A DNA stretch of 64,000 bases from Celeribacter baekdonensis. Its GTDB lineage: Bacteria; Pseudomonadota; Alphaproteobacteria; Rhodobacterales; Rhodobacteraceae. The stretch is from assembly GCF_003047105.1 (NCBI RefSeq), contig NZ_CP028475.1, positions 2,666,001-2,730,000 of the forward strand. Reading direction: 5' to 3'. The notes under the pieces are model-generated. The model did no database searches. It had not been told where the DNA came from and saw only the letters and a program-made list of their open reading frames with translations. Positions 49,281-57,429 of the stretch are shown here, piece by piece (positions within the stretch are counted from its first letter, which is position 1; every line of letters begins with the position of its first letter). The translations under genes were made by a program, and so were the position numbers.

Positions 49281-49833
49281 TCTGACACCCATCACCGCCT
49301 TGGGCGGAACCATCGCCCGCGTTGAAACCTATGGCGCGCTGAGCTTGGCTGAAAACCCCGCTATGGCGCTTGCCTCCCTGGCGTTGCGTAAGGGCCAATC
49401 GGTGCCGTCGCCCTTTGCGATGACATTGCCTGAACCGGGAAAATGGACCCAATCAGGCGCGATTGGGCTCTATTGGACGGCGAAAGGTCAATGGATGGTC
49501 GAGGCTGAAGGTCGTGCAGAGGAAGACTTTGCGCGGGTCTTGAAGGCCGAAGTGCCCGAGGCCTCTGTGACGGAGCAGACTGACGGTTGGGCCGTGATTG
49601 AAATTACCTCATCAAAAGGGGCCGCCCCGATCAAAGCACTGCTTGAGAAGCTCGTGAACCTTGATGTGGAGGCATTTACCCAAGGGTCGGCTCTGCGCAC
49701 CGGGCTTGAACATATGAGCGTTTTCCTGATCCGTCGGGCCGAAGATCGGCTGGCGTTTTGGGGGATGCGCTCATCGACTGAAACGCTGTGGCACACCCTT
49801 GCGGTGGCTGCGCGCCGATTGGAGGACATTTGA
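49273..49833 (+). CDS. mgdD: N-methylglutamate dehydrogenase subunit D (sarcosine oxidase gamma-like)
   Basis: A 186-residue subunit starting at GTG 49273, which overlaps the end of mgdC and is preceded by GGAG. An earlier in-frame ATG would lie deep inside mgdC. Sequence features are sparse, as in the SoxG family: [20 protein letters not shown] and [20 protein letters not shown]. Its stop overlaps the folD start (TGATG). Confidence 0.88.
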   Translation: MTDLTPITALGGTIARVETYGALSLAENPAMALASLALRKGQSVPSPFAMTLPEPGKWTQSGAIGLYWTAKGQWMVEAEGRAEEDFARVLKAEVPEASVTEQTDGWAVIEITSSKGAAPIKALLEKLVNLDVEAFTQGSALRTGLEHMSVFLIRRAEDRLAFWGMRSSTETLWHTLAVAARRLEDI

Positions 49834-50723
49834 TGTCTGCACAACTCATCGACGGCAAAGCCTTTGCCGCCACCGTGCGTGAAAAAGTTGCGACACAGGT
49901 TGGAAAACTCAAAGAGGTCCATGGCATCACGCCGGGATTGGCCGTGGTCTTGGTTGGCGAAGATCCAGCCTCCGAAGTCTATGTGCGCAACAAGGGCAAA
50001 CAGACCCATGAGTGCGGCATGAATTCCTATGAACATAAGCTCCCGGCGGACACGTCCGAGGCGGATTTGCTAACGCTGATTGAAACTTTGAACGCCGATC
50101 CGGCGGTGCATGGCATTTTGGTGCAACTGCCATTGCCGGACCATCTCGACAGTGATCTGGTGATCAACGCGATTGACCCCGCAAAGGATGTGGATGGGTT
50201 TCATATTTCCAATGTCGGTCTTTTGGCCACCGGACAAAAAGCGATGGTGCCGTGCACGCCGCTTGGCTGTTTGATGATGCTGCGGGATCATTACGGTAGC
50301 CTGTCTGGTCTGAACGCTGTTGTGGTTGGACGCTCCAACATCGTGGGGAAACCGATGGCGCAGCTTTTGCTGCGTGATAGTTGCACCGTGACCATTGCGC
50401 ACAGCCGCACGAAAGACATCGCAGAGGTGTGTCGCGGCGCGGACATCCTTGTTGCCGCTGTGGGGCGTCCCGAAATGATCCCCGGAGCGTGGGTCAAGCC
50501 GGGTGCGACCGTGATTGACGTGGGCATCAACCGGATCGAACGCGACGGCAAACGCAAACTTGTCGGCGATGTGGATTTCACCAGTGCTGTTGAGGTGGCG
50601 GGTGCCATCACGCCTGTACCCGGTGGCGTTGGTCCGATGACCATTGCTTGTCTGCTTGCCAATACACTGACCGCCTGTTGCCGCGCGCATGATTTGCCCG
50701 AGCCCAGCGATCTGACCGCTTGA
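49833..50723 (+). CDS. folD: Methylene-THF dehydrogenase / methenyl-THF cyclohydrolase
   Basis: Bifunctional enzyme that oxidises methylene-THF to formyl-THF. 296 residues from the ATG overlapping the mgdD stop. It has the active-site Lys in [29 protein letters not shown], the NADP site [18 protein letters not shown] and the C-terminal [19 protein letters not shown]. Its placement in the mgd operon fits oxidation of the methyl carbons released from methylamines. Confidence 0.97.
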   Translation: MSAQLIDGKAFAATVREKVATQVGKLKEVHGITPGLAVVLVGEDPASEVYVRNKGKQTHECGMNSYEHKLPADTSEADLLTLIETLNADPAVHGILVQLPLPDHLDSDLVINAIDPAKDVDGFHISNVGLLATGQKAMVPCTPLGCLMMLRDHYGSLSGLNAVVVGRSNIVGKPMAQLLLRDSCTVTIAHSRTKDIAEVCRGADILVAAVGRPEMIPGAWVKPGATVIDVGINRIERDGKRKLVGDVDFTSAVEVAGAITPVPGGVGPMTIACLLANTLTACCRAHDLPEPSDLTA

Positions 50724-50740
50724 TTTCGAAAAATAACAGA

Positions 50741-50770
50741 CGAACCGAAAGCCCGCAGGGGCGAGGTTCG
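50741..50770 (+). promoter_or_regulatory. Nested hairpin in the purU leader
   Basis: An outer stem CGAACC (50741-50746)/GGTTCG (50765-50770) encloses an inner stem GCCC (50751-50754)/GGGC (50759-50762) with GAAA and GA internal loops. It lies 20 bases before the purU start with no T tract, so it is a structured leader rather than a terminator. Confidence 0.4.
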
Positions 50771-50790
50771 CGATCCAACAGGAGACCCTG

Positions 50791-51675
50791 ATGACCAAAT
50801 ATTGCCTCACCGTAACCTGCCCCACATCCCGCGGTATCGTCGCGGCCATTTCCACGTTTCTGTCCGAGATGGGCTGTAACATCACCGACAGTTCGCAGTT
50901 TGACGATGTGGAAACCGGAAAGTTTTTCATGCGTGTCAGCTTTGTGTCGGAGGACGGGCTTGATGATGTGGCGCTCGCAAAAGATTTTGACGAGATCGCC
51001 AAATCTTTTAGCATGACCTATGCTTTCCATGATGAGAGCGAAAAGATGAAAGTCGTGATCATGGTGTCACGCTTTGGTCACTGTCTCAACGATCTGCTCT
51101 ATCGTTGGCGCATTGGTGCTTTGCCGATTGAGATCGTCGCAGTTATTTCAAATCACATGGATTATCAAAAGGTTGTCGTCAATCACGATATCCCGTTCCA
51201 TTGCATTCCAGTGACCAAAGAGAACAAACCTGTGGCCGAAGCTGCCATCATGAAAGTGGTCGAAGACACCGGCGCGGAACTGATCGTTTTGGCGCGCTAT
51301 ATGCAGATCCTTTCGGATGCGATGTGCCAGAAAATGTCCGGTCGGATCATCAACATCCACCACTCGTTCTTGCCGTCGTTCAAAGGCGCAAACCCGTATA
51401 AACAGGCCTATGAGCGTGGTGTGAAATTGATCGGCGCGACCTCGCATTATGTCACCGCTGATCTCGACGAAGGTCCGATCATCGAACAGGACATTGTGCG
51501 CATCACCCATGCTCAATCGGCGGCGGATTATGTGTCGCTCGGCCGTGATGTTGAAAGTCAGGCGCTTGCCCGTGCGATTCATGCCCACGCCAATCACCGT
51601 GCGTTCCAAAACGGCAATAAAACCGTGGTTTTCCCGGCCAGCCCAGGCTCCTACTCTTCCGAACGGATGGGCTAA
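50791..51675 (+). CDS. purU: Formyltetrahydrofolate deformylase
   Basis: Hydrolyses 10-formyl-THF to formate and THF. 294 residues with an N-terminal ACT domain (CLTVTCPTSRGIVAAISTFL) and a C-terminal formyltransferase-like domain containing VSRFGHCLNDLLYRW, the catalytic region INIHHSFLPSFKGANPYKQA and GATSHYVTADLDEGPIIEQD. In this context it drains C1 units from methylamine demethylation to formate. The start is preceded by AGGAG. Confidence 0.96.
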   Translation: MTKYCLTVTCPTSRGIVAAISTFLSEMGCNITDSSQFDDVETGKFFMRVSFVSEDGLDDVALAKDFDEIAKSFSMTYAFHDESEKMKVVIMVSRFGHCLNDLLYRWRIGALPIEIVAVISNHMDYQKVVVNHDIPFHCIPVTKENKPVAEAAIMKVVEDTGAELIVLARYMQILSDAMCQKMSGRIINIHHSFLPSFKGANPYKQAYERGVKLIGATSHYVTADLDEGPIIEQDIVRITHAQSAADYVSLGRDVESQALARAIHAHANHRAFQNGNKTVVFPASPGSYSSERMG

Positions 51676-51722
51676 CAGCCGCATCAACCCCATGGTCTTT
51701 TAGGGCATTACCACGCCCAAAG

Positions 51723-51778
51723 AGACCAAAACATGCCCCGCCCCTCTCCCCTGAGGGTGGGGCATGCGTTCTTGGTCT
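51723..51778 (+). terminator. Long interrupted hairpin after purU
   Basis: AGACCAA (51723-51729) pairs with TTGGTCT (51772-51778), and inside them CATGCCCC (51732-51739) pairs with GGGGCATG (51759-51766), with a further CCCTGAGGG at the apex. It lies 48 bases after purU. The lack of a T run leaves its role open; it may end purU transcription or protect the 3' end. Confidence 0.5.
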
Positions 51779-51845
51779 GGATTTCGCCTCAGCGAAGGCG
51801 TTATCTTGTACCGCGTTCCAATCGGCGCGGGCAAAGGACCAAAAC

Positions 51846-52571
51846 GTGACAAACTCTCCCAAAGCATCGACCCTGACCGGACCAGCGCAGTCTTTGCCCG
51901 GTGCCACTGTGCGCTATGTGATTGATACGTTGAGCACGCGCATTGCGGCACAGGAATTTGCTCTTGATGAGCGCTTGCCATCTGAGCGCCAGCTTTCGCA
52001 GGATTTGGGTGTGGCGCGCAACACCGTGCGCGAGGCGTTGGACCACCTTGAACTGCGCGGTATGATTCGTCGTCGGGCGGGATCAGGGTCCTTCGTGACG
52101 TTTAATCCGGGTGGATCGAGCCAAGCGCTCTCAACTGTTGCCGCAGAGACGGGCCCCTTACATCTTCAGGCGGTGCGCGGGATTTTCGAACCGGAAATGG
52201 TGCGCCTCGCCATCATATCCATGTCGCCGAAACAGATCGACGCCCTGTCCGAAGTCTTGTCAAAAATGGAAACGGTTCAAGCGGATGCGCTGGCTTTTGT
52301 GCGTCTCGAAGAAGAATTTCACCGGATGATCGCCGAAGGTACAGGCAATCCGCTTTTGGTGGCCTGCTATAATCTGGTGATTGATGCGCGCCGTCAGGCC
52401 TTTCGCGCCGCAATGTACCGCCGCCATCTGACGCCCGCGCGGATCGCGACCTACCAGCGCGGCTACAATGGGCTGTTCAATGCCATCGCTGCGCGCGACA
52501 TCGAAGAGGCCACAGAATTCATGAAGCTCTCTTTGATCGAAGACCAAAAGCTTTTACTGCAAGACGAATAA
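51846..52571 (+). CDS. GntR-family regulator (FadR/FCD type)
   Basis: A 241-residue regulator with an N-terminal winged helix (TLSTRIAAQEFALDERLPSE, GVARNTVREALDHLELRGMI) and a C-terminal helical FCD domain with metal/ligand residues (EEEFHRMIAEGTGNPLL, AIAARDIEEATEFMKLSLIE). It sits between purU and amt, inside the methylamine island, so it is a candidate regulator of the amt-dmm operon. Its ligand is unknown. Confidence 0.9.
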   Translation: MTNSPKASTLTGPAQSLPGATVRYVIDTLSTRIAAQEFALDERLPSERQLSQDLGVARNTVREALDHLELRGMIRRRAGSGSFVTFNPGGSSQALSTVAAETGPLHLQAVRGIFEPEMVRLAIISMSPKQIDALSEVLSKMETVQADALAFVRLEEEFHRMIAEGTGNPLLVACYNLVIDARRQAFRAAMYRRHLTPARIATYQRGYNGLFNAIAARDIEEATEFMKLSLIEDQKLLLQDE

Positions 52572-52713
52572 TTGGTTCCCTGAGTGGACTGAAATCCTCT
52601 CCGCAACAGCCTCTCTTTAAGCCAATTTTCTGATCGGCCAATTGCTACAAAAGCATTGGTCGCTTCTGTCTCCAATGGCGGATTTTTTGCGCATTTTCGG
52701 ATCGTCTTATGGG

Positions 52714-52747
52714 AAATAGGGGATTCGCATGTTTCCCCTATTTTTAT
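52714..52747 (+). terminator. Rho-independent terminator downstream of the GntR gene
   Basis: AAATAGGGG (52714-52722) pairs perfectly with CCCCTATTT (52735-52743), followed by a T-rich end. It lies about 140 bases after the GntR stop, implying a long 3' untranslated region or a separate short transcript. The A-rich left arm would also serve transcripts coming from the right. Confidence 0.7.
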
Positions 52748-52914
52748 TGGTGCCTTCAATCTCAGCCTCCGCGTTTTTGCGGGCTGCGTAATAATTGCCC
52801 ATTTGGGGGTGCGGATGTCTGATTTGTCCTAAAATTTGGGTTTCATGAAATTCCCACGGAGAAAAAATGTTGACCTGTAGTGATTGTTTCGCGTGAACTT
52901 GATCTATCCGGGAT

Positions 52915-52935
52915 ACCAATTTCGGAATTGGTTCA
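52915..52935. promoter_or_regulatory. Operator-like palindrome upstream of amt
   Basis: ACCAATT (52915-52921) and AATTGGT (52926-52932) around TCGG, extended as AATTGGTTCA (52926-52935). The same ten bases occur in the tmm promoter region (37100-37109). It lies about 60 bases before the amt start. Confidence 0.55.
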
Positions 52936-52991
52936 GGCCAAAATAGGGCTGGCCATTCAATAACGACCTCCACAGGACAGGGAGATCTCAA

Positions 52992-54371
52992 GTGGAACAG
53001 GACCTTGCATCTTTGGCCGCCGCAGTGGCGGAACTCAAAGGCAGCGTAGCCGCAACGAACGGCACGTTTTCCGAGACTTTTTACTTTTTGACGATCCCGC
53101 TCATGGTGCTCATCCATGCCGGGTTCCTCGCATATGAAATGGGCGCATCGCGTTCGAAAAACGCATTGGCATCCGGGATCAAAAACATCCTCGCCTTCGC
53201 GCTGATCGTGCCCTTTTTCTATTTTATCGGCTGGTGGATCTATTGGGCGTTCCCGACAGGTCTTTCGCTGTCTGAAGGTGCGATGGGCATCTCTGGGCTG
53301 GCCTACGCCAATGACGTGGCTTTGCCATGGAGCCAATACATGGGGCCAAACCTTGATGATCGCTCTTCTGGCGTGTTCTGGGGGGCTTTCGTGCTTTTCG
53401 CGGCGACCACCGCGTCCATCCTTTCGGGCGGCGTGATTGAGCGGATCAAACTCACCGGCTTTGTGGTTTTGGCGATTGCTTTGGGATCCTTTGTTTGGAT
53501 TCTTGCGGCCGCTTGGGGCTGGCACGCAGATGGTTGGCTCGTCACCAAATTTGGCTACCATGACTTCGGTGCCGCAGGTGTCGTGCACATGATCGCGGGG
53601 TTCTTCTCCCTCGGTGTGATCATCAATCTTGGGCCGCGGATCGGCAAATTCAACGCCGATGGCTCTGCCAACAACATCCCGGGCCACTCTATGCCAATGA
53701 CCTTGATCGGGCTTATGCTGATCATCGCCGGCTTCTGGGGCTTCCTCATGGGTTGTGTCATCGTTCCGGGCGAAGCCTGGTCTTGGGGCACTGAAATCGA
53801 AGCCACGATCTATGGCACTCCAATGACCATCTCCGGCATGACTTTCAACACGTTGATGGGCTTCTCCGGCGGTATCGTTGGTGCTTGGATGATCACACGC
53901 GATCCGTTCTGGATGATGTCCGGCGCGCTTGGTGGGATCATTTCCTGTGCGGCGGGTCTCGACCTTTGGTATCCGCCCATGGCCTTTGCCATCGGCTTCA
54001 TCGGTGCAGTTGCTATGCCGTTTGTCGCCTCCTTCATCGAAAAACGCGGCATCGACGACGCCGTGGGTGCCTTTGCAGTGCACGGTTTCTTGGGCATGTG
54101 GGGTTTGCTTGCGGTCGGTATCGCGGCTCAGGGCTACCCGGCTTTGTTTGGCGAAGATGTCATCGAGACCTCCTTTATGGGTCAGCTCGTTGGTGTCGTT
54201 GTCATGGGCGCTTTGGGCTTTGTTCCCGGCTACGTGATCTCTTGGCTTTTGAAAGTGACCGGCCAGTTGCGCGTCCCGAAAGAGGCAGAACTCCTTGGCC
54301 TCGACGCCGTCAAAGTTCCGGCTTCCGCCTATCCCGAAGCCATTCACCCCTCTGTCAGCCCTGCTGAATAA
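52992..54371 (+). CDS. amt: Ammonium transporter (Amt family)
   Basis: Eleven-helix ammonium or methylammonium channel. 459 residues from a GTG start with GGGAG upstream. The twin pore histidines are in GAAGVVHMIAGFFSLG and AVGAFAVHGFLGMWGLLAVG; the family segment EMGASRSKNALASGIKN is also present. It has an extra N-terminal helical stretch before the first membrane segment. It is first in an apparent operon with the 58-residue protein and dmmDABC, so it may handle ammonium released from, or methylammonium entering, this pathway. No glnK gene is adjacent. Confidence 0.92.
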   Translation: MEQDLASLAAAVAELKGSVAATNGTFSETFYFLTIPLMVLIHAGFLAYEMGASRSKNALASGIKNILAFALIVPFFYFIGWWIYWAFPTGLSLSEGAMGISGLAYANDVALPWSQYMGPNLDDRSSGVFWGAFVLFAATTASILSGGVIERIKLTGFVVLAIALGSFVWILAAAWGWHADGWLVTKFGYHDFGAAGVVHMIAGFFSLGVIINLGPRIGKFNADGSANNIPGHSMPMTLIGLMLIIAGFWGFLMGCVIVPGEAWSWGTEIEATIYGTPMTISGMTFNTLMGFSGGIVGAWMITRDPFWMMSGALGGIISCAAGLDLWYPPMAFAIGFIGAVAMPFVASFIEKRGIDDAVGAFAVHGFLGMWGLLAVGIAAQGYPALFGEDVIETSFMGQLVGVVVMGALGFVPGYVISWLLKVTGQLRVPKEAELLGLDAVKVPASAYPEAIHPSVSPAE

Positions 54372-54397
54372 CGCAGGGATCAGGAAAGGAAATATCA

Positions 54398-54574
54398 ATG
54401 GAAGCTCCTTTTGAAGCCACAAGCTGGGACGGGATCACTGGCGCCATCTATGCCGGATACGGCAGCGTCGAAGGTCTCTGGCTTGCACTCGTTCTTGCCA
54501 TGGTTGTGGTGGCCGTCGTGCTTGGCTGGCGGCACGAAAAACACGCCTACAATGCGGTCAAGTCCAAGGACTGA
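54398..54574 (+). CDS. Small single-pass membrane protein (58 residues)
   Basis: ATG at 54398 preceded by AGGAAAGGA; stop at 54572-54574. The product has an N-terminal segment rich in Gly, Tyr and acidic residues, one membrane helix at about residues 26-44 (GLWLALVLAMVVVAVVLGW) and a basic C-terminal tail (RHEKHAYNAVKSKD). It lies between amt and dmmD in the same direction and shows good coding character. I do not recognise the family. It may be an accessory subunit of Amt or of the dimethylamine monooxygenase system; that is an inference from position. Confidence 0.75.
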   Translation: MEAPFEATSWDGITGAIYAGYGSVEGLWLALVLAMVVVAVVLGWRHEKHAYNAVKSKD

Positions 54575-54595
54575 TCTTGCCGACATCGGCACAAT

Positions 54596-54621
54596 CCGGG
54601 CGGCGGTTTTCCGTCGCCCGG
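54596..54621 (+). terminator. Hairpin between the small membrane protein gene and dmmD
   Basis: CCGGGCG (54596-54602) and CGCCCGG (54615-54621) form a stem with inner CGG/CCG pairing, followed by TTTC. The weak T tract suggests partial termination, which would lower dmm transcription relative to amt. Confidence 0.55.
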
Positions 54622-54663
54622 TTTCAAAATCAAAAAGACAAAGCAAATTAAAGGACACGTTTC

Positions 54664-55797
54664 ATGACCGCATCATGGAGATTTTCGGCGCTGGCAGACC
54701 GGCATCGTGCGCTGGGCTCAAACCTCGAAGACTGGAGTGGAATGGGCACCGCTTGGACCTATGACAAGGACCAGACGGAAGAATACCTCGCCATTCGGAC
54801 CAAGGCCGGCGTCATGGATGTTTCGGGCCTGAAAAAGGTCCATCTCATGGGGCCGCATGCGCAATATGTGATCGACAAAGCGACCACCCGCGACATTGAA
54901 AAACTCAAACCGGGTCGTTCGACCTATGCGACCATGCTCAACGATGCGGGCAAATTTGTCGACGATTGCGTGATTTACCGTATGGGCCCGCACAGCTTTA
55001 TGGTGGTGCATGGCTCCGGTGCGGGGCATGAGCAACTGTCAAAATATGCCGCAGGCCGCAATGTCATGATGATGTTTGACGATGATCTGCACGACATCTC
55101 CCTTCAGGGTCCGATGGCTGTCGATTATCTTGAAAAACACGTCCCGGGTATTCGCGACGTGGTCTATTTCAGCCATATCCAGACCACGCTGTTTGGCAAA
55201 CCTGTGATGATTTCGCGCACGGGCTACACCGGCGAGCGCGGCTATGAAATCTTTTGCCGCCGTCAGGATGCTGTAGAAATTTGGGACACGATCGTCTCTG
55301 AGGGTGCCGAGATGGGCATCATCCCCTCGCGCTTCACCACGCTCGATCTGTTGCGGGCCGAAAGCTATCTGTTGTTCTTCCCCTATGACAACTCGGAAAT
55401 GTACCCGTTTGACGACGAGGCCGCAGGCGACACTTTGTGGGAACTTGGTCTCGAATTTACCGTGTCTAAAGGCAAAACCGGATTCCGTGGGGCTGAGGAA
55501 CACTATCGTTTGCAAGGCAAAGAGCGGTTCAAAATTTACGGTGTCAAACTTGAGGGCACCACACCCGCCGCTGAAGGCGCGCCGCTTTTGCAAGGCGGTA
55601 AACCCGTCGGCGTTGTCACCATGGGCATGTATTCCCCGCTCAACGAACACAACGTCGGTATCGCACGGATGCCGGTTGAGTGCGCAGTCGATGGCACCAA
55701 GCTGACGGTTCAGAATCCGGACGGCGAGATCGCGGCCATCGCTCATTCGATGCCTTTCTATGACGTCGATAAAAAACGACGCACAGCTAAGGGTTAA
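54664..55797 (+). CDS. dmmD: GcvT-like folate-dependent protein of the dimethylamine pathway (DmmD)
   Basis: A 377-residue aminomethyltransferase-fold protein: GVMDVSGLKKVHLMGPHAQ, ISRTGYTGERGYEIFCRR, TLDLLRAESYLLFF and the C-terminal barrel GVVTMGMYSPLNEHNVGIAR. The order amt, dmmD, A, B, C matches the known dmmDABC cluster of marine Roseobacters. DmmD probably moves the formaldehyde carbon from dimethylamine to tetrahydrofolate. It resembles DMSP demethylase in fold, but the neighbours point to methylamines. Confidence 0.85.
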   Translation: MTASWRFSALADRHRALGSNLEDWSGMGTAWTYDKDQTEEYLAIRTKAGVMDVSGLKKVHLMGPHAQYVIDKATTRDIEKLKPGRSTYATMLNDAGKFVDDCVIYRMGPHSFMVVHGSGAGHEQLSKYAAGRNVMMMFDDDLHDISLQGPMAVDYLEKHVPGIRDVVYFSHIQTTLFGKPVMISRTGYTGERGYEIFCRRQDAVEIWDTIVSEGAEMGIIPSRFTTLDLLRAESYLLFFPYDNSEMYPFDDEAAGDTLWELGLEFTVSKGKTGFRGAEEHYRLQGKERFKIYGVKLEGTTPAAEGAPLLQGGKPVGVVTMGMYSPLNEHNVGIARMPVECAVDGTKLTVQNPDGEIAAIAHSMPFYDVDKKRRTAKG

Positions 55798-55867
55798 TCG
55801 CCTGTCATAGATCTGGGGCAGGGCGCGGTAAAGCGCCCGCCCTGACACGACAACAGGACCAAAAACA

Positions 55868-56470
55868 ATGCCGAACACTTCATTTTCACCCTCGATTGAA
55901 AGCCGCCCCACCTACGCGGGCCTTGTGCCACAGGGGGCTGCTCCGTCGATCATGATTGCCGATGCCGAGGGCGCCGAAGCGATCATGGATCTCGCGGATC
56001 GGGACGCCGCTGTGCTGGATCAAGCGCATCTTATTTACATCCCTAAAGGTGCTAAATTCGGCTCTAAACTGGCTGAACTCGGTGCAAAGGGCTATCATGA
56101 AGAGGCGTCTTTGGACGCAGCCATGACCCTGATCAACCGGCTCTTAGGGTCCGCCCATATGGGCACACAGCTTTACCTTGCGGGGTCTGAGGGGATGATG
56201 GGGCGCGTGTCGGCGCTGGCTCTGTCGCTCGGGCTGCCGCTGGATGCGATCCAGATGGAACATCGCGGCTCCATCGGGCGACCAATGCAATGCGTCCATT
56301 GCAAAGGTGTGACCCAAGACGTCATCACCGATCCGTTTACCTGCTCTCATTGCGGGCTGACCCTGTTTGTACGGGACCATTTTTCCCGCCGCCTTGGCGT
56401 GTTTCAGGCCGTTTGTGTCGACGCAGAAACCCCCGGCGTTATTCCTGAAACACAGGAGATCACAGTATGA
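55868..56470 (+). CDS. dmmA: Dimethylamine monooxygenase subunit DmmA family protein
   Basis: A 200-residue protein with no clear membrane segment and a C-terminal zinc- or iron-binding motif: cysteines at 142 and 145 (CVHC) and 159 and 162 (CSHC). The spacing resembles a rubredoxin or zinc ribbon, so it may carry electrons from DmmB to the haem protein DmmC or have a structural role. It overlaps dmmB by four bases. Confidence 0.82.
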   Translation: MPNTSFSPSIESRPTYAGLVPQGAAPSIMIADAEGAEAIMDLADRDAAVLDQAHLIYIPKGAKFGSKLAELGAKGYHEEASLDAAMTLINRLLGSAHMGTQLYLAGSEGMMGRVSALALSLGLPLDAIQMEHRGSIGRPMQCVHCKGVTQDVITDPFTCSHCGLTLFVRDHFSRRLGVFQAVCVDAETPGVIPETQEITV

Positions 56471-57417
56471 GCAAACAGATGATGCTTGAGGTCACCGAGG
56501 TCGAGCCTCTCACTCCGCTTGTGACCCGATTCCGCTTTGAACACCCTGAAAAATCCCCCTTGCCGATCTTTTCCGGCGGCGCGCATGTGGTCGTCGAAAT
56601 GCCCGATGGCGAGATGCTTCGGCGCAATGCCTATTCTCTGATTTCTGATCCCAATGATGCGTCCGGCTATGAGATCGCCGTGCGTCGCGAAGAGGCTGGT
56701 CGTGGTGGCTCGCGCTATATGCACACAGAGGTTATGCCGGGCACTCAGATGCGGATTTCTGTGCCGACCAACCTGTTTGCTCTCGATCCGCGCGCCCGCA
56801 AACATGTGTTGATCGCGGGCGGTATCGGCATCACGCCGTTCCTGTCGCATCTGCATCAACTTGATTTGTTGCAACAGCCCTTTGAGCTTCACTATGCTGC
56901 ACGGTCGCGCGACGAGGCTGCCGGGCTGAAACTTCTGCCAAAATCCGCGCGCATTCATGCGCATATCTCGGAGGAGGGCAATCGCATGGATCTGGGGGAT
57001 ATTCTGACCGGTCAGCCGATTGGCACCCATGTTTATGTCTGCGGTCCTGAGGGGCTAATCTCCTCGGTGATGGACGCAGCTGCGCGCCATGGGTGGCCCA
57101 AAGGCGCACTGCATTTTGAAGCCTTCGCTTCGCCGCCGCCGGGCAAGCCCTTTACCGTTACCCTCGCCAAGTCCGGCCGCACGATTGCGGTCAGCGCCAG
57201 CCAAAGCCTGCTTGAAGCCCTTGAGGCCGCCAAGGTCGAGATTGATTGGAGTTGTCGTGGTGGTGCCTGTGGTCGCTGTGAAACCAAGGTGACGTCTTGT
57301 GATGGTCAGATCGAACACAATGACCATTGGCTGTCGCGCGATGAACGCGCCGAACAGAAAAAAATCATGCCCTGCATGTCGCGCTTTACCGGCGATGCGC
57401 TGGTCCTCGACCTTTGA
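56467..57417 (+). CDS. dmmB: Dimethylamine monooxygenase reductase subunit DmmB
   Basis: Electron-transfer subunit of the VanB/phthalate dioxygenase reductase type. 316 residues with the flavin motif RNAYS at 53-57, the NAD(P)-binding GGIGITPF at 118-125 and VCGPEGLI, and a C-terminal plant-type 2Fe-2S domain with cysteines at 263, 268, 271 and 303 (CRGGACGRC...C). It passes electrons from NAD(P)H to the monooxygenase. Twelve bases separate it from dmmC. Confidence 0.9.
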   Translation: MSKQMMLEVTEVEPLTPLVTRFRFEHPEKSPLPIFSGGAHVVVEMPDGEMLRRNAYSLISDPNDASGYEIAVRREEAGRGGSRYMHTEVMPGTQMRISVPTNLFALDPRARKHVLIAGGIGITPFLSHLHQLDLLQQPFELHYAARSRDEAAGLKLLPKSARIHAHISEEGNRMDLGDILTGQPIGTHVYVCGPEGLISSVMDAAARHGWPKGALHFEAFASPPPGKPFTVTLAKSGRTIAVSASQSLLEALEAAKVEIDWSCRGGACGRCETKVTSCDGQIEHNDHWLSRDERAEQKKIMPCMSRFTGDALVLDL

Positions 57418-57429
57418 TGGAGAGAGAGT

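Larger units (their letters stand above)
52572..52991 (+). promoter_or_regulatory. 420-base gap before amt holding a hairpin and an operator-like palindrome
   Basis: No credible gene. The gap contains the strong hairpin at 52714-52747 and the palindrome at 52915-52932. The remaining sequence is AT-rich and probably holds the amt promoter. Nothing else was recognised. Confidence 0.55.

Noticed and set aside
44789..49833. Heterotetrameric sarcosine oxidase (soxBDAG)
   Set aside because: The subunits resemble it, but the neighbouring gmaS and mgsABC and the altered small subunit favour N-methylglutamate dehydrogenase. Sarcosine activity cannot be fully excluded.
52707..54422. Long open frame of 571 codons antisense to amt
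   Set aside because: It mirrors the amt coding frame, is rich in His, Arg and Gly in a way typical of antisense shadows, and has no recognisable domain. Similar long antisense frames over ahcY, hslU, tdm and mgsC were rejected for the same reason.
54664..55797. DMSP demethylase DmdA
   Set aside because: The fold is shared, but the gene is the first of dmmDABC and no other DMSP gene is nearby.
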